A stretch of 48,315 nucleotides of DNA from a virus. A program made the translations under genes and the position numbers. The notes below the pieces were generated by a model. The model was not told the origin of the DNA. It saw nothing but the letters and a program-made list of their open reading frames with translations, and did not search any database. The stretch's first letter is position 1. Each line of letters begins with the position of its first letter. The stretch is taken from positions 1 through 48,315 of the IMG/VR virus record IMGVR_UViG_3300025132_000062. One strand, 5' to 3'. Shown piece by piece: positions 1-6,618 of this stretch.

Positions 1-4
1 AAAG

Positions 5-205
5 ATGATCGTGTATAGTTCAGATGAAGTTAAAGATTGGCTTGATACTTTTGATGGTAATAGTGCAGAAGACCTAATAGCCTCGATAGTAAATAATGAA
101 ATAAAACATGAAGTCCTAGTCGATAGTATTTGTGCCTTTGCAAATGGCAGAACAAAACTAGCTGGGTATTGCTATGAAGAAATGTGGAAAAAGGGGGAGA
201 AATGA
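5..205 (+). CDS. Small hypothetical protein (66 aa)
   Basis: Acidic small protein with no motif I recognise. It begins 4 nt into the window, so its ribosome site and any longer start are out of view. Its stop overlaps the next start as ATGA (202-205), which suggests translational coupling and supports both being real. It is the first gene of a rightward cluster leading to the RAMP-like gene and the pentamer array. Function unknown. Confidence 0.6.
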   Translation: MIVYSSDEVKDWLDTFDGNSAEDLIASIVNNEIKHEVLVDSICAFANGRTKLAGYCYEEMWKKGEK

Positions 206-414
206 ATAAAACAAAAATGGAAATAGTATCAAATTTGGAAGGGGAAGATAATATTGTTTGGATAGATTTTAAAGGCAAAGAAATCAGAATAGAACAAGAT
301 AACTTTTATAACGAGGGAAAATTGATGATAACTGTTCACAACAAAGGTGAAGATTATCATGCAAAACTTTTAGTTGATAACAAAGAGAACACAAACGAGC
401 AATCAGCTAAATAA
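202..414 (+). CDS. Small hypothetical protein (70 aa)
   Basis: The start at 202 is chosen over an upstream ATG at 184 because GGGGGAG lies just 5' of it and it forms an ATGA overlap with the preceding stop. The product is charged, with alternating hydrophobic residues suggesting a small beta-rich domain. No family recognised. Its place upstream of the 204-aa gene suggests co-transcription. Confidence 0.6.
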   Translation: MNKTKMEIVSNLEGEDNIVWIDFKGKEIRIEQDNFYNEGKLMITVHNKGEDYHAKLLVDNKENTNEQSAK

Positions 415-464
415 TAACGGGTGTTATTGTTTGGTGTTGAGTGCATAATTTTCGAGAGGAATTT

Positions 465-1079
465 ATGAATAATAAAATACGCGAACAGAAGTTCGTAATC
501 AACCCACCTAATTTCAATCTTGTGAAATTGCAAGTCGAGGGTTTAACTCCTTTAATCCAAAATAAGATGAAGGAGGCTTTGATAAAAGAAATGGAAGAAG
601 TCCGTTCTGGTAAGGCTAATAAAGTCAATGCCAAAAGAACTGCTATCGATCCTAAAAAAGAGTATTTGAAATCTGCTTATACCCAGGATGATGGCTCGTT
701 TGGATTTCCTGCAAGTGCATTCAAACAATGTGCAGTTAGAGCAGGTAAGGCTTTAGGCTTGGCTATGACAGATGCAAGAACTTTGTTTTTTGTTTTGCCA
801 AATGCCCCGGATGGAGAGTGTGTTTCTATTAAGTCTAAGAAACCAGTATTGAGGAAAGACCCAGTTAATGTAAAGACTGGTAAAGACCTCAGATTTAGAC
901 CAGAGTTTAGAAACTGGTCAGCAGAACTCCTGGTAAAATATGACGCTGATAGAGTGACCATAGAGCAGATAGCTAATTTGCTTAATCATGGTGGTCAAAC
1001 CGTTGGTGTAGGTGAATGGCGTCCCGAAAGGAATGGCACATTTGGTATGTTTACAGTTGGTTCAAATAAGGCAGCATAA
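465..1079 (+). CDS. Conserved phage protein with RAMP/Cas7-like motifs (204 aa)
   Basis: The start at 465 is chosen because GAGAGGA precedes it; the upstream ATG at 441 has no site. Three blocks recall the RAMP (Cas5/6/7-type) RNA-binding fold: a first strand and turn at residues 18-34 (VEGLTPLIQNK), FGFPASAFKQCAVRAGK at 79-95, which resembles the GSSLKGALR element, and a Gly-rich C-terminal end at 179-198 (GVGEWRPERNGTFGMF) like the RAMP glycine-rich loop. From memory, proteins with a closing VGEWRP block occur in many phages without assigned function. The stop overlaps the next gene (TAATG). The gene sits directly upstream of the periodic array. The RAMP assignment is an inference from motifs; a single-stranded DNA or annealing protein is an alternative. 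Confidence 0.7.
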   Translation: MNNKIREQKFVINPPNFNLVKLQVEGLTPLIQNKMKEALIKEMEEVRSGKANKVNAKRTAIDPKKEYLKSAYTQDDGSFGFPASAFKQCAVRAGKALGLAMTDARTLFFVLPNAPDGECVSIKSKKPVLRKDPVNVKTGKDLRFRPEFRNWSAELLVKYDADRVTIEQIANLLNHGGQTVGVGEWRPERNGTFGMFTVGSNKAA

Positions 1080-1570
1080 TGAGAAATAGCAGAGTAAATT
1101 TAACTGCTGAACTCGTAAAAGTGCAACAAAGGTATGGGTCGGTTTCGGCTCATACCGTCTTACGAGAGGCAAAGAAGAAGTCTAGTCCTTTGCATAATTT
1201 CTTCGAGTGGAATGATAGTAAAGCTGCTCAAAAGTGGAGAATGCATGAGGCTAGAATGTTGATAGCAACGGCTAAGGTCTATGTTAATGAAGTTAGTCCT
1301 GAAACCGTAAGAGCTTTTGTAAGTTTAAGAACAGACGAGGGTAGACGATTTGTTGAAACTGCTGAGGCTTTAACTGATGACCAAATAGCTACTGAGTTAT
1401 TTGAAACACTTCTAAGAAGAATGAATAGCTTAGAGGAACAGTTAAGGTTGATGAACTTGTATAAAGGCTCATATAAAAATACACTAGATAACGCTAGAAA
1501 ACCTCTACAAAATAAATTAGTGCAAAAAAAAGGTCAAACTACAACGGATTTAACACCAAGATTAGTTTAG
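1079..1570 (+). CDS. Conserved helical phage protein, partner of the RAMP-like gene (163 aa)
   Basis: Coupled to the upstream gene by a TAATG overlap, so the two are probably made in fixed proportion. Largely helical and charged. Residues 36-62 contain the block SPLHNFFEWND followed by an Arg-rich helix; I recall similar LHSHFEW-type blocks in uncharacterised phage and prophage proteins. The N-terminal 35 residues could form a small helix-turn-helix (the protein starts by pairing a short basic helix with an alternating segment). The gene ends 11 nt before the stem-loop that precedes the array. Function unknown; a nucleic-acid-binding or small-subunit role beside the RAMP-like protein is an inference. 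Confidence 0.7.
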   Translation: MRNSRVNLTAELVKVQQRYGSVSAHTVLREAKKKSSPLHNFFEWNDSKAAQKWRMHEARMLIATAKVYVNEVSPETVRAFVSLRTDEGRRFVETAEALTDDQIATELFETLLRRMNSLEEQLRLMNLYKGSYKNTLDNARKPLQNKLVQKKGQTTTDLTPRLV

Positions 1571-1581
1571 TTGATCTTTTT

Positions 1582-1628
1582 AGTAGGTCGTGTGTCTTAC
1601 ATTTTACCCCCTCGATACATGACCTACT
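1582..1628 (+). other. 15-bp stem-loop with T-tract, leader of the pentamer array
   Basis: Arms 1582-1596 and 1614-1628 pair over 15 bp, of which 13 are Watson-Crick and two are G-U (1590/1620 and 1594/1616). The G-U positions keep pairing only in + strand RNA. The loop is 17 nt, pyrimidine-rich with a run of five C. The 3' side runs into TTTTTAATTTT and then directly into the first GGCAG. It could be a Rho-independent terminator for the two-gene operon, an attenuator, or a structured leader or processing site of an array transcript. Confidence 0.7.
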
Positions 1629-1638
1629 TTTTAATTTT

Positions 1639-1983
1639 GGCAGTCAAGGTGAGTTGGGGTTTGTTGGGTTCTGGTAAGCAAGGCAGTCCAGGTGGGGTTG
1701 GTTGCGTTCTGTCACGTTAAGGCAGTCGTGGTGAGTCTCGTCTTGTTAAGTTATGTCAAGTTATGGCAGTTGTGGTGGGTCTTGTTGAGGTATCGAGAGT
1801 TTCGTCCAGGCAGGTTAGGGCAGTTGTGGTTCGGCGCTGCGTGTTTCGTTCCGTTTTGTTATGGCAGTTGAGGTATGGCAAGTCACGATACGTTCTGGTG
1901 CTGTCCGTTTTGGTATGTCAGTCTAGGAGAGGTTTGTCAAGGTGTTGCAAGTTGAGTTATGGTCTGTTGGGGCAGTTGTGGTG
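1639..1983 (+). repeat. Periodic pentamer array, seven units plus a partial eighth
   Basis: Units start at 1639, 1682, 1721, 1765, 1819, 1863, 1917 and 1971 with GGCAG (GTCAG in the seventh). Unit lengths are 43, 39, 44, 54, 44, 54 and 54 nt. Cut into 5-mers from each start, 51 of 55 non-header pentamers end in G, 54 of 55 begin with T or G and 53 of 55 have T or C second; positions 3 and 4 are free. The header is GGCAG then TYNWG, usually followed by a pentamer starting GT. Each unit ends with a 4-nt remainder (TTAA, TTAT, TTAG, GTAT, TTGG; 3 nt in the first), which shifts the phase by one at every boundary. A 5-nt period does not fit coding sequence. The array runs in the direction of the upstream operon. 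It resembles neither a CRISPR nor a simple microsatellite. Confidence 0.88.
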
Positions 1984-2083
1984 TTATACAACAAAGATTA
2001 TAATTAGTTAGCTGGGGTCAATCCTACTCCCTATAGTGTATTTCATATTCGGGTTGGCTTCGGCTATTTTATGGAGAGATATT

Positions 2084-2278
2084 ATGAAAGGAAAAGTAAG
2101 TAAAAATTTTATATACGATAACGATAGAAGTCCAATAGAAAATTTTAACTTTTGGCTATCAGAGAATGAAAGTGAAAGGTTTTGGAATGAAGAAAAACCG
2201 TTATCTTATAAAGAGTCTGTTGATCTGTTTGAAAAACAGTATTGTGTCAAGATAGATGGAGTGAAGATTGATGAGTAG
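2084..2278 (+). CDS. Small hypothetical protein (64 aa)
   Basis: The start at 2084 is preferred over 2036 because GGAGAG lies 6 nt upstream. Acidic, Phe/Trp/Glu-rich and probably soluble; no family recognised. It follows the array by about 100 nt (1984-2083), in which I see no convincing promoter. It ends 4 nt before the convergent end of the small-terminase gene, leaving no room for a terminator between them. Confidence 0.55.
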   Translation: MKGKVSKNFIYDNDRSPIENFNFWLSENESERFWNEEKPLSYKESVDLFEKQYCVKIDGVKIDE

Positions 2279-2282
2279 TTTA

Positions 2283-2861
2283 TTAGCTGTTATCTTCGTT
2301 ATCATCCTGGCTGCTATTATCGATTTCATGAGTGGTGGCAGTAGTGGACACAAGTGAGTCATCATTTATTGGCAGATCTATGATTTCTTGACCCATAAGT
2401 TGCTTTAACCTATTTTCTATCTCTTCTCGTGACATCATATCGATCTTACCAAATCTAACTTCTTTTTTATCAACAACCAATCCACCTACTTTTAACAAAC
2501 TATTCTGGGCTGCGATTGCAGCATTATATGATCCAGAGTCCAGAGCTTTATCTCTTATGTCATACAAATCTTTAACTGCTCTATCATGATTTAATTCATA
2601 CTTCTTTCTAACTTCCGACATTAAGTATTTGTATTCCGACAACACATTATCGTTTTTCATAAGTTTGTATGCCGACTGTCTAGCATCTTTGTAGCCAGAT
2701 CTTTTTGCAGCTTCAACATAACTCATCTGTGGATTATTGACTATAGTCCAGACGAACACTTGTTGTCTGCGATTAAGTTTCTTATCTAGATCAAAATATT
2801 CGATAGGTGGTGTTTCTTCTTGATGAAGTATAGGCTCGAACTTGACTTCTGGTTTGGACAT
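2283..2861 (-). CDS. terS: Terminase small subunit
   Basis: 192 aa. Residues ~30-90 hold the DNA-binding helices of the Terminase_2/TerS type: an NRRQQVFVW opening, YVEAAKRSGYKDARQSAYKL and a following NDNV segment, a pattern typical of small-terminase helix-turn-helix domains. A long helix at ~90-135 would be the oligomerisation region, and the tail is acidic. It should recognise packaging DNA and load the large terminase. It lies far from terL (40.5 kb) in this window; both are on the minus strand. Confidence 0.75.
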   Translation of the reverse strand: MSKPEVKFEPILHQEETPPIEYFDLDKKLNRRQQVFVWTIVNNPQMSYVEAAKRSGYKDARQSAYKLMKNDNVLSEYKYLMSEVRKKYELNHDRAVKDLYDIRDKALDSGSYNAAIAAQNSLLKVGGLVVDKKEVRFGKIDMMSREEIENRLKQLMGQEIIDLPINDDSLVSTTATTHEIDNSSQDDNEDNS

Positions 2862-2919
2862 ATACTCGTAATTCTATGGTTTCTTATTGTAGAAGTAAAG
2901 TATGGTCTAGGAACTGAAT

Positions 2920-2948
2920 ATTATATGTGGCTATCTCTACTTATCTAA
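2920..2948 (-). promoter_or_regulatory. Candidate promoter for the small terminase gene
   Basis: On the minus strand a perfect TATAAT (2920-2925) has TTAGAT (2943-2948) 17 nt upstream, a poor -35. A second candidate, TTGACG (2986-2991) with GATAGT (2964-2969) at 16 nt, lies further upstream. Either would transcribe the gene starting at 2861. The region 2862-3122 holds no gene. Confidence 0.35.
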
Positions 2949-3029
2949 TAAGTATATTCCAAGACTATCACGCCAGATTATGTATCGTCAATATAAAAAA
3001 GCAATAAATATTAAATTAGTTTCTAATTC

Positions 3030-3113
3030 TCTGACAAAAATGAAAAAAATGTTTTTATTGTCAAAACCACTAAACATAAGACTTTCATACGACAAGAAAA
3101 GTCTGACAAAAAT
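3030..3113. repeat. Direct repeat and small hairpin between methyltransferase and terS
   Basis: TCTGACAAAAAT occurs at 3030-3041 and again at 3102-3113, 72 nt apart. Between them a 7-bp hairpin pairs AGACTTT (3079-3085) with AAAGTCT (3098-3104) around 12 nt. It lies just beyond the methyltransferase stop and upstream of the terS promoter candidates, so operator sites or a weak terminator are both possible. Confidence 0.35.
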
Positions 3114-3122
3114 AGACAATAA

Positions 3123-4526
3123 TCAAATATCCATATTTTTAAGGATATGTTCTATTACTGATACTGTGAATCCATTACCCAACATTTTGTATGCTTGGGT
3201 GTTGCTTACTGGCATTTCGTAGTCTTCTGGTATTGTTTGTAGTCTACGACACTCTCGAACTGTTAGCTTTCTCCAGGTTAAGTCCTCTTTTACTGCTACT
3301 GAATCTTTGCTGACCGTTGTTATAGCATTTGATTTATCGTCTTTTCTTAGCTCTAACATTTGTTTTGTTTGATTAGCTACCGAATTGCCATCTCGATCCA
3401 TTCTTTTACCATCACTATCATATGCTCTACCTCTAAGTGCACCACCAGACACAACCTTTGGTTCTCTGTTGCCACCACCCATACTATTAAGAGTAGGAGC
3501 TTTACCGTCTAGGCTATAGACTCTTTTAAGTATATCGTGTCCATTTACGTCACTAGCCACCCCAACTTGTACTGGTTTAGTTTGAATTTTTGGACTGTAG
3601 CTTGAAATAACCGTAGGTGATTTACCCTCAGAGGAATACACTCTTCTTCTCATTTCATTATCCTTTAATATTTCTCTTGGTATATCAAAAGCCTTTTTTG
3701 GTTTAGTTTCTACTTTGGGAACTGTGCCCTTACCAGCATGAGCGGTGACTGTAGGTGACTTACCATCTTCACTATAAACTCTTTTTAATATATCGTGACC
3801 TTTGATGTCATCTAAACTACCTACTTGTTTTGGTTTATTTCTCACACCAGTCATGCCATAAGTGTTCCAACCTTTGTAATCACGAGCTAATAATGTTGAG
3901 CCTTTTTTTATGTTTTCTTTTAGGGCTACACTTCCGTTATTCCCAACTAAATCTGTTTCTCCATCTGTTTCCAAAACATCTCTTAACACTATCCCCAAAT
4001 CATTTGGTTGTTCTATGTTTGGTATGTTTGTCCAATAAAGTCGCTGTCTGCTTTGTGCACTTAAAAGTGAACTATTTATTAAAATAGGCTCGATACGACC
4101 TCCCAATAAATCTTGACCACTTGAATACTCTGGATAACATTCTGAAACTTGTTGTGTGATGACTTCTTGAAACTCCTTTTTCATTCTGACATTTTCAAGT
4201 AAAAAGTATTTAGGTTTAATAGCTTTCAGTAATCTCACAAACTCAAAAAACAAAGCAGATCTAGGATCGTCAAATGCCAACTGTTTTCCTGAAAAACTAA
4301 ATCCCTGACAAGGGGAGCCAGCGACTATAAGAGTGACATCTTTGAAATCGTTTGGGTTTAACTTTGTTATATCTCCTACTTGAACAGTATTTGGAAAATT
4401 TGCTTGTGTGACTTGTATGCCGTATTTATCTATTTCACTAGCGAAATAAGTATCAACTTTAATGCCTAAATTTTTAAGTGCAATCTGGGTGCAACTCATC
4501 CCATCAAATAAACTTAATACCTTCAT
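3123..4526 (-). CDS. C5-cytosine DNA methyltransferase with repetitive recognition region
   Basis: 467 aa, longer than the usual 330-400 aa. Motif I is LSLFDGMS (4-11), motif IV GSPCQGFS (70-77) with catalytic Cys73, motif VI ENV (111-113), motif VIII QSRQRLYW (158-165), and motifs IX-X lie at 419-462 with LTVRECRRLQ and YKMLGNGF. The region between motifs VIII and IX (~200-410) carries four related segments around RVYSxDGKSPT at about 244-260, 291-306, 330-345 and 363-373. It would methylate host-type sites to protect phage DNA; no cognate restriction enzyme is nearby. It overlaps the upstream gene by ATGA. Confidence 0.92.
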   Translation of the reverse strand: MKVLSLFDGMSCTQIALKNLGIKVDTYFASEIDKYGIQVTQANFPNTVQVGDITKLNPNDFKDVTLIVAGSPCQGFSFSGKQLAFDDPRSALFFEFVRLLKAIKPKYFLLENVRMKKEFQEVITQQVSECYPEYSSGQDLLGGRIEPILINSSLLSAQSRQRLYWTNIPNIEQPNDLGIVLRDVLETDGETDLVGNNGSVALKENIKKGSTLLARDYKGWNTYGMTGVRNKPKQVGSLDDIKGHDILKRVYSEDGKSPTVTAHAGKGTVPKVETKPKKAFDIPREILKDNEMRRRVYSSEGKSPTVISSYSPKIQTKPVQVGVASDVNGHDILKRVYSLDGKAPTLNSMGGGNREPKVVSGGALRGRAYDSDGKRMDRDGNSVANQTKQMLELRKDDKSNAITTVSKDSVAVKEDLTWRKLTVRECRRLQTIPEDYEMPVSNTQAYKMLGNGFTVSVIEHILKNMDI

Positions 4527-4792
4527 TCAAAATCTGGCATACTTTCATAAAGTGCAGAATAAATTTCTTGTTCAGAGTAGCCAGAAATAATTTGATCTAA
4601 TGTGTTCAAAGATAAATTAATGTCTTTTTGTTCATGTATAAGTCTAGAAAAACAATAGCTAATACACCAAACTACAGTATCTTGGGGCGGCACACCTCTA
4701 ATATTATTTTCAGCAATCAAACCTTCTAACGATTTAGCCGTTTCTTTTGGATCTGCATCTGGTCTGTACTCTGACATCTCTATGACTTCCAT
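4523..4792 (-). CDS. Hypothetical protein upstream of the methyltransferase (89 aa)
   Basis: Overlaps the methyltransferase start by 4 nt (ATGA), so the two are probably translated together. A second start at 4777 is also possible (GGAAG precedes it). Acidic and helical, with a Cys/Trp-containing central helix. No family recognised. A fixed partner or antirestriction-type role is only a guess from position. Confidence 0.65.
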   Translation of the reverse strand: MEVIEMSEYRPDADPKETAKSLEGLIAENNIRGVPPQDTVVWCISYCFSRLIHEQKDINLSLNTLDQIISGYSEQEIYSALYESMPDFE

Positions 4793-4870
4793 AAATTAAA
4801 TTTAACATAAATAAAAATAATTTACTATAAGCGAATTGCTAAGTTATATTATGTGTGCTATTTATAGAAG

Positions 4871-4899
4871 CAGAGGGTTATGTTGCTAAGGTCCCTCTG
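4871..4899. other. 7-bp inverted repeat in a 177-nt gap
   Basis: CAGAGGG (4871-4877) pairs perfectly with CCCTCTG (4893-4899) around a 15-nt loop. It lies in the gap 4793-4969 between two minus-strand genes. TTTACT (4821-4826) and TATATT (4845-4850), 18 nt apart on the + strand, could be a weak promoter in front of it. No U-tract follows on either strand. Confidence 0.3.
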
Positions 4900-4969
4900 A
4901 TACCTAAGTCCGATCAAGACTTCTATTCAAAGTGTATGGAGAATTCTATACAGAATAGGCAACAAAAAA

Positions 4970-5203
4970 TTAAATACCGTAGTCTTCTGGATTTTCACCA
5001 AAAGCAGCTAACAAGATACTGCATTCACTAGATCTTTCTACGGCATTTAAATCAATACCAGTAGATTTTTTTAGATTTTCAGCATACCTAGATGTTAACT
5101 CCTCTGAAGTATCGCATCCAAACTTATAAGCATCATCAAACGCCTTTTGTCGTGCGCCATCCTCTACAATATTATCGTGATATTCTCTCCACATTCTAGA
5201 CAT
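4970..5203 (-). CDS. Small hypothetical protein (77 aa)
   Basis: Preceded by AAGGA about 6 nt before the start on the minus strand. Acidic, helical, one Cys pair, no recognised family. It is the first gene of a leftward unit whose TATAAT (5247-5252, minus) overlaps the rightward promoter of the next operon, so the two units may be co-regulated. Confidence 0.65.
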   Translation of the reverse strand: MSRMWREYHDNIVEDGARQKAFDDAYKFGCDTSEELTSRYAENLKKSTGIDLNAVERSSECSILLAAFGENPEDYGI

Positions 5204-5239
5204 TTATTATCCTTAGTTAATAATATTTATTACCAACAG

Positions 5240-5267
5240 TAGACATATTATACTATTGATGTATAAT
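5240..5267 (+). promoter_or_regulatory. Promoter of the exonuclease operon
   Basis: TAGACA (5240-5245, 5 of 6 to consensus) and a perfect TATAAT (5262-5267), 16 nt apart. Transcription would begin near 5274, just before the AGGAGAAG ribosome site of the first gene at 5289. Confidence 0.6.
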
Positions 5268-5273
5268 TTGCAA
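5247..5273 (-). promoter_or_regulatory. Overlapping divergent promoter for the 77-aa gene
   Basis: Minus strand TATAAT (5247-5252) with TTGCAA (5268-5273) 15 nt upstream. It occupies the same DNA as the rightward promoter at 5240-5267, so polymerase could not use both at once. Spacing is short, so this is less certain. Confidence 0.4.
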
Positions 5274-5288
5274 TATAGGAGAAGAACT

Positions 5289-5498
5289 ATGTCGAAAAAT
5301 ACTAAAAAATTAGAAAATAAAACAATCAAAGATTCAAGTGATCTTTCTTTGTTTGAACATGCAGAATATATGCAGTACCTAGCTTGGAGCAGTTTGCAAG
5401 ATTTAAAAAATATAGATAGAGAAACCAAGAAAGATATGATAAAAACTATCAACAATATACCTATTTATAAAGCAAAAAAAACTGGGAGAGATAAATGA
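5289..5498 (+). CDS. Small hypothetical protein (69 aa)
   Basis: The start at 5289 is set by GGAGAAG six nt upstream; an ATG at 5256 would precede the promoter's transcription start. Lys-rich N terminus, then a helical segment with Tyr, Trp and acidic residues. No recognised family. First gene of the exonuclease operon; its stop overlaps the next start (ATGA). Confidence 0.7.
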   Translation: MSKNTKKLENKTIKDSSDLSLFEHAEYMQYLAWSSLQDLKNIDRETKKDMIKTINNIPIYKAKKTGRDK

Positions 5499-5632
5499 GT
5501 AGAGAAGTTTTTATAGAAAAAATGAAAGAAATAATGACACCTAAAGATTACCGTTCTTGGAGATTTGGGCAACTACATCCAGAAGATCTTGAAAAGTATA
5601 TTAACAAAGTTCATAAAAAAGGAGAGAAATGA
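5495..5632 (+). CDS. Tiny hypothetical protein (45 aa)
   Basis: Found by reading the frame between 5495 and 5632. Its ATG overlaps the upstream stop and its TGA overlaps the exonuclease start (ATGA at both ends). The last codons (AAAGGAGAGAAA) double as the exonuclease ribosome site. Sequence is charged, with a central YRSWRFGQLHPED block. No family recognised. Confidence 0.65.
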   Translation: MSREVFIEKMKEIMTPKDYRSWRFGQLHPEDLEKYINKVHKKGEK

Positions 5633-6498
5633 TTTTACCAGAAACATTAGAAAAATATGACCGTCAAGCATTAGGAAATGCTATCTACTTTACTTCATTA
5701 ACCAATGAGGAATATCACAATTCTCCTGGCATATCATCATCTGTAATAAGAAAATTTATGGACTCACAAATACATGCTATGGAAGAAGATGTTTTAAACA
5801 CACCTGCATTAAAATTTGGAACTGCTGCACATGCTTTGATAGTCGAGGGAGATAAGGCTTTTGCACAAGATATTGCATGTATAGAGGGCTCTCCATATAC
5901 ACAATACAACAAAAACTTAAAAGCAGACTTTGAAGAAAGAGGTATGACAGTAATCACAAAAAAAGAGAGAGATGATATTTTTAGGATGAGAGATCTTTTA
6001 ATACCAGAGGCAAAAAAACTCTTACAACCAAGTGAAAATGAATATCCAAGTATTTTTAATTACCCTTATGAAAGAGCGATTTATTGGTTCGAGAACGATC
6101 TTCTGCTCAAAGTAAAGTCTGATATTCTAAGATACCCTCTAGAAAATGCTTATGCAGAAAATAAAATAATTTTAGTAGATTACAAAACTACACAAAGTTG
6201 TGAGCCAAGTTCTTTCTTGTCCTCTGTGAAAAGATATAAATATGATTTACAAGCAGCTTGGTATAGAAGAGGTTTTGAAAAAGCTGGTTTTGAAGTTGTA
6301 GATTTCTATTTTGTAGCACAAGAAAAGAAGCATCCATATGCATCAAAAATATTTAAAATGAAAAAAGAAGATATGGATAAAGGTTGGATAGTCTTAGAAA
6401 AAAATTTACAAGATTATGTCAAAGTTTTGGATGGAGAAAGACCAACAGTATACAACACACCAGATATAGTTGAGTTGAGTTTATCTGATGAAGAATAA
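5629..6498 (+). CDS. PD-(D/E)XK exonuclease, DUF3799/RecE-like
   Basis: 289 aa. The N-terminal block YHNSPGISSS (29-38) and GTAAHALIVEGD (64-75), the acidic KSDIL (163-167), VDYKTT (183-188, D184 and K186) and YKYDLQAAWYRRG (203-215) match the PD-(D/E)XK nuclease layout of DUF3799/RecE-type phage exonucleases. It would resect double-stranded DNA 5'-3' and feed single strands to an annealing protein. A Sak4-like ATPase and DUF669 protein encoded nearby on the other strand would complete a recombination set. ATGA overlap with the upstream gene. Confidence 0.82.
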   Translation: MILPETLEKYDRQALGNAIYFTSLTNEEYHNSPGISSSVIRKFMDSQIHAMEEDVLNTPALKFGTAAHALIVEGDKAFAQDIACIEGSPYTQYNKNLKADFEERGMTVITKKERDDIFRMRDLLIPEAKKLLQPSENEYPSIFNYPYERAIYWFENDLLLKVKSDILRYPLENAYAENKIILVDYKTTQSCEPSSFLSSVKRYKYDLQAAWYRRGFEKAGFEVVDFYFVAQEKKHPYASKIFKMKKEDMDKGWIVLEKNLQDYVKVLDGERPTVYNTPDIVELSLSDEE

Positions 6499-6610
6499 AA
6501 AGAACATATTATTAGTTACTACATTTTCATTATTTATATTTGCCGTAATCCTAAGCAAATATTTTTTATGGGGATGCATAATAATTTGTGGAGATTGGTA
6601 TGATGAATAG
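6488..6610 (+). CDS. Tiny membrane protein (40 aa)
   Basis: Begins 11 nt inside the exonuclease end. A Lys-rich start (MKNKK) is followed by one hydrophobic helix (about residues 7-35) with two Cys. The frame closes 8 nt before the next gene. It has no strong ribosome site of its own and would depend on reinitiation. Could be a chance frame. Confidence 0.45.
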   Translation: MKNKKNILLVTTFSLFIFAVILSKYFLWGCIIICGDWYDE

Positions 6611-6618
6611 GAGGAAAT

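Noticed and set aside
1639-1983. CRISPR array or simple satellite
   Set aside because: The conserved header is only about 12 nt, spacers obey a 5-nt rule and unit length varies by multiples of five; neither class behaves so. No cas1, cas2 or known effector nearby.
1763-2011. Open frame of 82 codons over the pentamer array (+)
   Set aside because: Low-complexity translation rich in Val/Arg/Leu, no ribosome site, and a 5-nt period that does not fit codons. It is a by-product of the array.
2980-3222. Open frame of 80 codons on the + strand
   Set aside because: It runs into the methyltransferase gene antisense, has no ribosome site and a biased composition.
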